Of a DNA stretch of 7,496 nucleotides, positions 1 to 6,453 are shown piece after piece; the stretch's first letter is position 1, and each line of letters opens with the position of its first letter. The stretch spans positions 1 to 7,496 of the forward strand of contig JACQHO010000136.1 in NCBI GenBank assembly GCA_016198945.1, read 5' to 3'. This stretch comes from Nitrospirota bacterium (GTDB lineage Bacteria > Nitrospirota > Nitrospiria > JACQBZ01). The notes under the pieces are model-generated. The model ran no database searches, was not told where the DNA came from, and worked only from the letters and a program-made list of their open reading frames with translations. Position numbers and translations under genes: made by a program.

Positions 1-1
1 A

Positions 2-661
2 CTCTCCTGGGCCTATGAAGGGGGAGCGGTGGCGGACGGCGGAAGTATCAGCGGGACCGTGAAATTATCCGGCGAGGCGCCCGCAGTCAAAACCCCGGAT
101 ATCAATAAGGATCAGGACGTCTGCGGAAAGACCAAAACCTCCGATGCGCTCATCGTCGGCGGGGATAAATCGGTCCGGTATGCCGTCGTCCGATTGACGA
201 ACGTTTCCAAGGGCAAGAAACTCGACATTGCGGCCAAAAGCGTGTTGAACCAGGAAAAATGCAGCTTCATCCCGCATGTGGTGGTGGTGCCGGTGGGAGG
301 GACGCTCCAGATCAAGAACAGCGATCCGATCACGCACAACGTTCATACCTTCAGCATCGAGAACGACCCGGTCAACAAGGCCCAGCCGAAATCCCTGCCG
401 CTGATTGAGGAGAAATTCATTGCGAACGAGACGATCAAGACCCAGTGCGATATCCATAAATGGATGGGGGCCTGGATCGTGGCGACGGACCATCCCTACG
501 TTGCGGTGACGGATGGGAACGGAAAATTCAGTTTGACGGATGTGCCGCCGGGAAACTATAAAATGGAGATCTGGCACGAGACGCTTGCCAAGGTCACCCT
601 GGACGTTTCGGTCAAGGCGAAGGCGGATACCGCCGTCTCCGTGGACCTTAAAAAGAAATAA
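2..661 (+). CDS. Secreted cupredoxin-like copper protein with carboxypeptidase-regulatory-like C terminus (5' partial)
   Basis: The reading frame is open to the left edge. Upstream of the GTG at 29 it reads LSWAYEGGAVADGG, which looks like the end of a Sec signal peptide (cleavage near SWA/YE) followed by the usual start of the mature protein. The GTG at 29 is therefore probably internal and the true start lies outside the window. Numbering from that GTG, a beta-rich domain carries a cupredoxin-type pattern: PH at 82-83, the DPITHNVH segment with His103 and His106, then Cys140-x2-His143-x2-Met146 in QCDIHKWMGAW. After this comes a segment (about 150-205) with DGNGKFSLTDVPPGNY, typical of carboxypeptidase regulatory-like/transthyretin-like folds. 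Homologous proteins are commonly annotated as plastocyanin-like or carboxypeptidase-regulatory-like proteins and sit near respiratory cytochromes. A soluble or surface copper electron carrier is inferred. The gene precedes the oxidase gene by 59 nt. Copper binding is not proven, because the C-x2-H-x2-M spacing differs from classical plastocyanin. Confidence 0.8.
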   Translation, partial: LSWAYEGGAVADGGSISGTVKLSGEAPAVKTPDINKDQDVCGKTKTSDALIVGGDKSVRYAVVRLTNVSKGKKLDIAAKSVLNQEKCSFIPHVVVVPVGGTLQIKNSDPITHNVHTFSIENDPVNKAQPKSLPLIEEKFIANETIKTQCDIHKWMGAWIVATDHPYVAVTDGNGKFSLTDVPPGNYKMEIWHETLAKVTLDVSVKAKADTAVSVDLKKK

Positions 662-709
662 GGGCGGTCGCTCATGTTTCCATCCAAGAGACAAGACGCA
701 GCATGGGTG

Positions 710-715
710 AGGAGG
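710..715 (+). promoter_or_regulatory. Shine-Dalgarno AGGAGG that fixes the start of the CydA-like gene at 721
   Basis: AGGAGG lies five bases before the ATG at 721. An in-frame ATG at 703 would add only MGEEAV, and its own upstream region has no comparable purine-rich site. The 721 start also begins directly with a basic n-region and a hydrophobic signal-like stretch, so it is preferred. Confidence 0.75.
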
Positions 716-720
716 CGGTC

Positions 721-2712
721 ATGAGGCACCGTAAAGGAACCATCGCGTTGCTGGCCTTGACGGCGGTGGCGCTGGCGTTTCCGGCTCTGGCGGCGTCGGA
801 TGAAACGTATCGCACCTTTTTGGGATACGATTCGCGCATTTCGATCTGGATCATTGCCGAGCTCCATCTCATGTTCGGCGCTTTCGTGCTGGGGGTGCCG
901 ATCTTCGCCGTCACGATCGAGATCATCGGTTGGAAGACGAAGGATCCCCGCTATGACAAGCTGGCCTATGAATTCACCCAGCTTCTCTCGGGCGCCTTCG
1001 GCTTCACGGCCACGCTCGGAGGGCTGCTGGCCTTCGCCCTCTTCGGGCTGTATCCCAAATTCATGGATTATCTGGCCGGTGTTTTCCATGATGTGATGTA
1101 CATCTACGCCCTGCTGTTCTTCGTCGAGTCCACGACCCTCTACCTTTACTATTATTTCTGGCACAAAATGGCCAAGCAGAAGGGGCTGCACATCCTCCTC
1201 GGGATACTGCTCAACGTCTGCGGAACGGTGATCATGATGGTGGCGAATTCCTGGGCCTCCTTCATGATGAGTCCGACCGGAATCGAGGCGGAGACCGGAA
1301 AGTTCATCGGAACGGCCTGGCAGGCGATGAACAACGTGCTGTGGCATCCCCTGAACCTTCACCGGCTCCTGGGGAATGTCGCGTTCGGGGGGTTCGTCTG
1401 CGGGGCCTATGCCGCGATCCGGTATCTCGGAGCGAAGACGCAGGAAGAGCGGGCGCATTACGACTGGATGGGATATATCGGAAATTTCTGCGCGGTCTGC
1501 GGATTGATCCCGCTGCCGTTCGCGGGCTATTACCTCGGCCGCGAAGTTTACTCCAACAGCGCCGTGATGGGCAACAACATGATGGGCGGCGCCTTTTCAT
1601 GGACCTTCATCATTCAGGCCATCCTGATCGGCGGGCTGTTCATCGGTTCGAATTATTACCTCTGGATCGGGATGCACCGGATCCCAGGCTCGGAGCGGTA
1701 TACCAAATACATCAAATTCATCGATATCATCATCATCCTCTGCTTCGCGGTCTGGCTGACGCCCCATAATCTTCCGCTCTCGGCCGAGGAGCAGATCGCG
1801 GTCGGCGGGCAGTACCACCCGACGCTCAAGTACCTCGGCCTGATGTCCGGAAAGAATGCCGTGGTGAATTTCATCATTCTTTCGACCTTTTTAAGCTTCC
1901 TCCTGTACCGGCGCGCGAATCTGGGGCCGGGGATTCCGTTTTCAAGGCAGGGAGGAAAATCACGCTGGATTTTGCTGGGTGTCGCCGGCGGATTGATACT
2001 GATCATGGGTTATTATGCCAGTTACCTGCTTCATCTGAACCCGACCGAGCTGGATCTCTCGGCCGACAAGGAGAAATATTTCAAACTGCCGGCCATCCTT
2101 CTTCTCATTCAGATTGCGGCCGTGGTTGTCACGGTGATCCTTACACTGAAGGACCGGGGGAAGATCGGGCAGATGATGTACCTCGGGATCACGATCGTCA
2201 ATATCACTTTTGTACTGGGGGTCTACGGATATATCGTGATGGCCGTGGCCAATCCCTTTCTTCGGAACGTCGCCGTGACCCAATGGATGACGATGATGAG
2301 CGCGCTGACCCTTTTGACCACCCTCGATGTCTTTCTCTTCAAGGGGGCGCCGCAGGTCGGCGAGATGACCTGGGGAAAGATGCCCGGCCGGTCCCAGTAC
2401 ACACTGATCTTCCTTTGCGTGTTTATCGTGATGCTGATCGGCCTGATGGGATTTATCCGTTCCGGTCTGCGCGAAAACTGGCATATCTACGGCGTGATGC
2501 AGGACGGGTCGGCCGGGTCCTGGACGCCGGATAACGCGCTGATGGCAAAAGTGGTCAGCGCCTGCGGCCTGATTTTCTTGAGCGCGGTGTCGTTCCTGTT
2601 CTGGCTGACGAGCGCAAGCGCGAAAAAGGACCATAAATCGGAAGGGGAACCGTCTCTTCCTCCGAAAGCGACCCATCCGACGGCGGGGAAGGCGGCGAGG
2701 TCCGGGGGCTGA
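721..2712 (+). CDS. Cytochrome bd-like oxygen reductase, CydA-like catalytic subunit (long form without Q-loop)
   Basis: This 663-residue membrane protein would be the oxygen-reducing subunit. A signal-like N terminus (MRHRKGTIALLALTAV..., likely cut near ALA/ASDE) is followed by about 15 hydrophobic helices, giving a periplasmic N terminus and a Lys-rich cytoplasmic tail (from 635). CydA landmarks are visible: His49 in AELHLMFGAFVLG matches the E. coli His19 haem-ligand position; Glu136 in FFVEST matches Glu107; VANSWASFMMSP (174-185) matches the VANGW segment; and His214 in HPLNLHRLLGN matches His186. Helices 248-316 (GLIPLPFAGYY, then GSNYYLWIGM) run together with no extended hydrophilic quinol loop. 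The GRQPW motif is absent, with WLTPH (345-349) at about that place. I could not place an equivalent of Met393. Five to seven further helices extend it beyond CydA (about 450-520 residues), and no cydB or cydX lies nearby. This matches the Nitrospirota-type bd-like reductases (OR-N branch of the bd superfamily) rather than a quinol oxidase. Its electron donor is inferred to be the neighbouring cytochromes c. Confidence 0.85.
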   Translation: MRHRKGTIALLALTAVALAFPALAASDETYRTFLGYDSRISIWIIAELHLMFGAFVLGVPIFAVTIEIIGWKTKDPRYDKLAYEFTQLLSGAFGFTATLGGLLAFALFGLYPKFMDYLAGVFHDVMYIYALLFFVESTTLYLYYYFWHKMAKQKGLHILLGILLNVCGTVIMMVANSWASFMMSPTGIEAETGKFIGTAWQAMNNVLWHPLNLHRLLGNVAFGGFVCGAYAAIRYLGAKTQEERAHYDWMGYIGNFCAVCGLIPLPFAGYYLGREVYSNSAVMGNNMMGGAFSWTFIIQAILIGGLFIGSNYYLWIGMHRIPGSERYTKYIKFIDIIIILCFAVWLTPHNLPLSAEEQIAVGGQYHPTLKYLGLMSGKNAVVNFIILSTFLSFLLYRRANLGPGIPFSRQGGKSRWILLGVAGGLILIMGYYASYLLHLNPTELDLSADKEKYFKLPAILLLIQIAAVVVTVILTLKDRGKIGQMMYLGITIVNITFVLGVYGYIVMAVANPFLRNVAVTQWMTMMSALTLLTTLDVFLFKGAPQVGEMTWGKMPGRSQYTLIFLCVFIVMLIGLMGFIRSGLRENWHIYGVMQDGSAGSWTPDNALMAKVVSACGLIFLSAVSFLFWLTSASAKKDHKSEGEPSLPPKATHPTAGKAARSGG

Positions 2713-2714
2713 CG

Positions 2715-3716
2715 ATGCAGAATTCATTCTTCAAAGCGGCGTTATTCGCCGTGGCGGTCTGCGCGATTTATATCTATATCGGCGAGGTGATCACGGATAT
2801 CTCGGGCGGGGCGAAGACGGCCTCGACCGTGGCCGGGATCAGTCCCGAGGCGGGCGAGGCCATTTTTTGGGGAAGCGGCAAATGCCACACCTGCCATTCC
2901 GTCGGTGATCAGGGGAGCGCCATCCGGGCTCCGAATCTCGGCGTGCATGGAAGCGACTTTCCGCTGCCGATCGCGCTGCGGGCCGAGGAACGGGCGAAAG
3001 AATTGAGCCAGAAGCTGGGAAAACCATTCACGGCGGCCGATTATCTCGTGACGAGCCATTTCGATCCCGGACTCTATGTGGTGTCGGGCTACAAAAACGA
3101 GATGCCGACGGTTTATAAGCCCCCCATTGCGCTGAAGGTGGACCAGATCCTTGCGGTTGATCTGTATCTTCAAAGCCTGGGCGGCGAGCCGAATGCCGAG
3201 GCATTGATGAAGAGTCCTTATTTTGAATTGCTGAAAAAAGCGGCCGGAAGCCAGTCCGCTGCAACGACGGTGGCCTTCAAGCCCTATCTTCAGGGCGACC
3301 CCGAAAAAGGCAAGGAAATCTTTTTCGATCCGAACAGCAAGACCCCCTGCGCCAAATGCCATACCGTCGGAGATAAGGGCGGGAAGGTCGGACCGGAACT
3401 GACGAACGTGGCTGGAACTCGGGACATCCCCTATATCATTCAGTCGATCCTTGAACCGAGCGCCGAGATCGCCAGCGGGTTTGAGCCCTTCTTGATCGTG
3501 ACGACGGACGGGGAGTTCATCACCGGGGTGAAGAAGGAAGAGGACGACAAGAGCGTCACACTGGCCGACACGGACGGGCAGCGGCAGAAGATTTCGAAGG
3601 ACAAGATCGAGAAGATGGTCCAGCAGAAAAAGTCCATCATGCCGGACAACTTCCGCGATCTTCTGACGATGGACGAGTTTCATAATCTGTTGGCTTTTCT
3701 TGAAACGCTCCAGTAA
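2715..3716 (+). CDS. Membrane-anchored dihaem cytochrome c with Planctomycete-type C-terminal haem domain
   Basis: The ATG lies two bases after the stop of the oxidase gene, so translation is probably coupled. Residues 5-22 form one hydrophobic helix that has no clear cleavage site and probably acts as an anchor, leaving the rest in the periplasm. Haem 1 is CHTCH at 57-61, with Met130 in NEMPTVY as likely axial ligand. Haem 2 is CAKCH at 212-216, with Met309 in KSIMP. The C-terminal domain (about 195-333) shows the pattern G-x-x-x-F, CxxCH, GGKVGPELT, ILEPSAEIASGFEP, TTDGEFITG, SIMP, and a final LLAFLETLQ. This is the layout of the Pirellula/Verrucomicrobium-type putative haem-binding domain (TIGR02603-like). 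A role as direct electron donor to the CydA-like protein, perhaps in place of CydB, is inferred only from adjacency. The dihaem cytochrome assignment is secure; the partner is not. Confidence 0.85.
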   Translation: MQNSFFKAALFAVAVCAIYIYIGEVITDISGGAKTASTVAGISPEAGEAIFWGSGKCHTCHSVGDQGSAIRAPNLGVHGSDFPLPIALRAEERAKELSQKLGKPFTAADYLVTSHFDPGLYVVSGYKNEMPTVYKPPIALKVDQILAVDLYLQSLGGEPNAEALMKSPYFELLKKAAGSQSAATTVAFKPYLQGDPEKGKEIFFDPNSKTPCAKCHTVGDKGGKVGPELTNVAGTRDIPYIIQSILEPSAEIASGFEPFLIVTTDGEFITGVKKEEDDKSVTLADTDGQRQKISKDKIEKMVQQKKSIMPDNFRDLLTMDEFHNLLAFLETLQ

Positions 3717-3720
3717 GGCC

Positions 3721-3727
3721 GGAGGAG
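3721..3727 (+). promoter_or_regulatory. Shine-Dalgarno GGAGGAG that favours the ATG at 3732
   Basis: GGAGGAG ends four bases before the ATG at 3732. The TTG at 3729 is in the same frame but directly adjacent and would leave a one-base spacing, so ATG 3732 is the sensible start of the three-helix cytochrome. Confidence 0.7.
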
Positions 3728-3731
3728 TTTG

Positions 3732-4571
3732 ATGAAACGCAGGATCTCATTATTCGGATATTCCGTGATCACGTTGGCGATCGTTTTTACGATCGTCAAG
3801 GTGGTGATTCCGCGCGTCTCGATGTGGATCACGCATTGGCCTTATCCTCTCGTGGTGCCCACGACCCTGACCGTGATCTACATGCTTCTGGCCATGGTCG
3901 GACTGGCGATTTACATCAGCATGTCCGAACAGAACATGGAGGAGTTCCTGACGCCCATCCGCAATTTTTTGCGCGGCGGGCAGCCGGGCGTCAAGGGGCA
4001 GGCACGCCTGCTTGCGCTCGTTTTGATTCCCGGCCTGGCCGGCTGGGTGGCCTACGAGCGCGTGGCTCCCCGGATTCAAAGCCCGACCGGGATTCGGATC
4101 CAGCACCCGACGATACCCGGCCAGTACGAGAAGCTAATCAATCCCTACCGGGAACCGGAGGAAGGTCTGGTTAAGGAGTTTATGCAGAAGGAAGGGCTGG
4201 GTGACATACCAGTCGAGAAGGCGCGGGCGATGCTGGTAGAAGCGGCGATGGCCGAAGGCAGGGGGCTCTATCAGCGAAACTGCAGGCCGTGCCACGGCTC
4301 GAAGGCGGACGGGAACGGTCCGATGGCCCTGGGCTTCCGGTTGAAACCGGCGAATTTCCGGGATCCCGGCACGATTCCGACGGTGGTCGAGGCCTACGTC
4401 TTCTGGAGAATCAAGGAGGGGGGACGGGGCCTGCCCAACGAATCGACACCGTGGGATTCGGTGATGCCCCGCTGGAAGGACGAATTGACGGATGATCAGA
4501 TCTGGAAGATCATCATGGCCGAATACAACACGGCGGATGTCGAGCCGCGAAAACCGGAGAAGCTGGAATGA
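3732..4571 (+). CDS. Three-helix membrane-anchored monohaem cytochrome c
   Basis: The protein has 279 residues. Three hydrophobic segments (about 8-27, 41-63 and 91-109) precede a periplasmic cytochrome c domain. The haem site is CRPCH at 184-188 within AEGRGLYQRNCRPCHGSK, with GNGPMA after it and Met245 in DSVMPRW as probable sixth ligand, followed by the usual C-terminal helix ELTDDQIWKIIMAEYN. A stretch of about 60 residues (112-172) separates the last helix from the haem domain and may act as a reach-out linker. I do not recognise a named family for the three-helix part; it is not an obvious CcoP/FixP. It starts 15 bases after the preceding cytochrome gene and its stop codon overlaps the next start in ATGA, so it belongs to the same transcript. 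A role as membrane electron relay to or from the oxidase is inferred. Confidence 0.85.
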   Translation: MKRRISLFGYSVITLAIVFTIVKVVIPRVSMWITHWPYPLVVPTTLTVIYMLLAMVGLAIYISMSEQNMEEFLTPIRNFLRGGQPGVKGQARLLALVLIPGLAGWVAYERVAPRIQSPTGIRIQHPTIPGQYEKLINPYREPEEGLVKEFMQKEGLGDIPVEKARAMLVEAAMAEGRGLYQRNCRPCHGSKADGNGPMALGFRLKPANFRDPGTIPTVVEAYVFWRIKEGGRGLPNESTPWDSVMPRWKDELTDDQIWKIIMAEYNTADVEPRKPEKLE

Positions 4572-6184
4572 GGGCCGCGCTTCGAATTCTTCTGCTGATT
4601 TGTATCATGGGGCCGTTCACGGCCGCTGCCGGAGAGTTGGATGCCGTCGTGGGTTCAACGTCGCCGGATGAGATCCCCTCCAAGAAGGTCAATACCTCGC
4701 CCGATGCGATCGAGGCCGGAAAAAAGATCTACGAGAGACGGTGTCTTCCGTGCCATGGAGTCAACGGCGCGGGGGACGGACCGGCGGCCGATGTGATGGA
4801 TCCGCGCCCCCGCGATTTTACGCGCGGCTTGTACAAACTGCGGTCCACCGCATTCAACGAACTGCCGACGGATGAAGATCTCTATCGTACGATCAGCCGG
4901 GGCATTCCGGGAAGCGGCATGCCGTCCTGGAAGCGGCTGTTGTCGGAGGACGAGCGGCTTCAGGTGATCGCCTACATCAAGACCTTCTCGGATAAATTCA
5001 AGGATGCGCCGGCCCCGAAGATGATCCCGGTAGGATCCGAGCCGCCGGCCACGGCCGAAACGATTAAAAAAGGCAAGGAGCTGTTCGAGGGCAAGGCGGC
5101 CTGCTTCACCTGCCACGGCCGGGGCGGACGGGGAAACGGCCCGCTCGCGGTGGCCACGATGGATGCCTGGAACAATCCGCTCTATCCGCGCAACCTGACT
5201 AAAAGCTGGAGTTACAAGGGCGGCAACGAGACGAAGGATATCTTCCTACGTATCTCCGGGAGTTTCAACGGAACACCGATGCCGGCCTTTCTGGAAGTAC
5301 TATCCGAGGAGGAGCGCTGGTCCCTCGCCCAGTATGTCAAATCGCTTCAGAAGGCGGCCCCGACCGGAAGCAAGGTCGTGATCGAATCCAAGAAGGTGGC
5401 CGGAGAGATCCCCCTCGATCCCAACGCCCCGCTCTGGAAGGAGGCCGATTCCGTGGATGTCTTCCTGAGCGGCCAGGTTCACCTTCCCCCGCGGAACCAG
5501 AGTCCAACGGTGGATCTCGTCGTGATCCAGTCGGTTTATAACGACAAGGAGATCGCCTTCCGGCTTGAATGGGATGATCGGACGCAAAACACCGCTCATC
5601 AGGAGAGCGAGGCGGCTCAAAAAATGGAGACGCCCGATTTTACAGCAACCTATCCGGTGCTTTATCCTCCGATGGTGCGGCTGCGTAATTTGAGGGATGC
5701 CGCCGCGCTTCAGTTTGCGGTCAAGCCCCCGCAGGGACCGGCGAAGCCGCACGTTTTCCTCGGGGACACCGGGAAGCCGGTCAATCTATGGGAATGGAAG
5801 GCCGACCTCCAAAAGGTGGCGGAGCTGAATGCGAAGGGATACAAGAACCCGGCTTCGCTGCAGGCGCCCGAAAGCCAGGAAGCGACGGGACAGGGAGTCT
5901 TCGATGACGGCGTCTGGCGCGTGGTGTTCAAACGGCCACTGACGACAAAGGATGTCGCAAACGACGTCCAGTTTGCGCCGGGGGGGCTGATCCCGGTTGC
6001 GATCCATGTCTGGGACGGGGCCAACGGCGAGACCGGCCTTCGCCGATCCATCTCGTCATGGCAATATGTCGTCTTGAGAACCGGCATGCCGGCCCATGTT
6101 TATGTCTACACCGGATTGACGATTCTTCTGGTCGCGGGGGTCGAATTCTGGCTGGTACGAAAAACGAAGGGAAAGAAGAAATAA
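4568..6184 (+). CDS. Dihaem cytochrome c fused to an ethylbenzene-dehydrogenase-gamma-like haem b domain, C-terminally anchored
   Basis: The start overlaps the preceding stop (ATGA) and has GGAGA seven bases upstream. Residues 1-21 are a Sec signal (LRILLLICIMGPFTAAAG). Two class I cytochrome c domains follow: CLPCH 59-63 with Met118 in GSGMPSW, and CFTCH 179-183 with Met238 in GTPMPAF. Residues about 270-500 match the EB_dh fold (haem b-binding gamma subunits of DMSO-reductase type II enzymes and related NXR subunits): VAGEIPLDPNAPLWKEAD at the start, AFRLEWDD in the middle, GKPVNLWEWKAD at 402-413, and IHVWDGANGETGLRRSISSW near the end. A C-terminal helix (about 507-530) followed by RKTKGKKK anchors it with its bulk in the periplasm. 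No molybdoenzyme alpha or beta subunit is encoded here, so a relay collecting electrons from a soluble donor and passing them along the chain is inferred. Haem b binding is predicted from the family, not shown. Confidence 0.87.
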   Translation: MRAALRILLLICIMGPFTAAAGELDAVVGSTSPDEIPSKKVNTSPDAIEAGKKIYERRCLPCHGVNGAGDGPAADVMDPRPRDFTRGLYKLRSTAFNELPTDEDLYRTISRGIPGSGMPSWKRLLSEDERLQVIAYIKTFSDKFKDAPAPKMIPVGSEPPATAETIKKGKELFEGKAACFTCHGRGGRGNGPLAVATMDAWNNPLYPRNLTKSWSYKGGNETKDIFLRISGSFNGTPMPAFLEVLSEEERWSLAQYVKSLQKAAPTGSKVVIESKKVAGEIPLDPNAPLWKEADSVDVFLSGQVHLPPRNQSPTVDLVVIQSVYNDKEIAFRLEWDDRTQNTAHQESEAAQKMETPDFTATYPVLYPPMVRLRNLRDAAALQFAVKPPQGPAKPHVFLGDTGKPVNLWEWKADLQKVAELNAKGYKNPASLQAPESQEATGQGVFDDGVWRVVFKRPLTTKDVANDVQFAPGGLIPVAIHVWDGANGETGLRRSISSWQYVVLRTGMPAHVYVYTGLTILLVAGVEFWLVRKTKGKKK

Positions 6185-6222
6185 AGGGCAAATTCACTTA
6201 GTGGATAGAAAGGGGTAGGTCA

Positions 6223-6435
6223 ATGATCGAAATCAGTATCGGAGTTGCGGCCATCGGGTTGGGATTCGTGGGAATCGGATTGGGCTTCTTTTTCGGAAAG
6301 CTTCTCGAGGGAATCGCCCGTAATCCGGGAGCGATGGCCGAAATGAACAAATTCGTCTTCCTGGGATTCGCGCTGATCGAGACGATCGCGATTTATATCC
6401 TGGTCCTGGCATTTCTCTTGTACGGCAAGATTTAA
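6223..6435 (+). CDS. atpE: F1Fo ATP synthase subunit c (proteolipid rotor subunit)
   Basis: This is a complete 70-residue two-helix hairpin. Helix 1 has the glycine ladder (G12, G14, G17, G19, G21, G25 in IGLGFVGIGLGFFFGK), then the polar loop LEGIARNPGA with the R33-N34-P35 signature that contacts gamma/epsilon. Helix 2 carries the ion-binding carboxylate Glu53 in FALIETIAIYILV. The helix 1 position that holds Gln in Na+-type rings (Gln32 in Ilyobacter) is Leu20 here, which favours proton rather than sodium coupling. Length and motifs are those of a normal bacterial c subunit. AGGGG stands seven bases before the ATG. Unusually, it lies between two cytochrome c genes (38 and 18 nt gaps), with no atpB, atpF or F1 genes in the window. 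It may be the genome's only c gene, displaced from the atp operon, or an extra copy tied to this respiratory cluster. The family call is secure; the specialised role is open. Confidence 0.92.
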   Translation: MIEISIGVAAIGLGFVGIGLGFFFGKLLEGIARNPGAMAEMNKFVFLGFALIETIAIYILVLAFLLYGKI

Positions 6436-6453
6436 CCTGACGGACGGTGTTGG

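Noticed and set aside
703..720. Upstream ATG extending the CydA-like protein by six residues
   Set aside because: The AGGAGG at 710-715 is placed for the ATG at 721, and the signal-like leader begins cleanly there.
556..1458. Long minus-strand open frame opposite the cupredoxin end and the CydA-like gene
   Set aside because: Its product is Arg/His/Asp/Gln-rich with no membrane or domain pattern, and it lies opposite a clearly coding membrane protein; it is a GC-rich antisense shadow.
1960..2727. Minus-strand 255-residue open frame
   Set aside because: Low-complexity Arg/His-rich product opposite the extra helices of the CydA-like gene; no ribosome site and no recognisable motif.
2742..3683. 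Minus-strand 313-residue open frame
   Set aside because: It mirrors the dihaem cytochrome gene almost end to end, while the plus strand shows two CxxCH sites, axial Met residues and a coupled start.
6185..6222. Possible internal promoter before atpE
   Set aside because: The 38-base gap contains a good ribosome binding site but no convincing pair of -35 and -10 elements.
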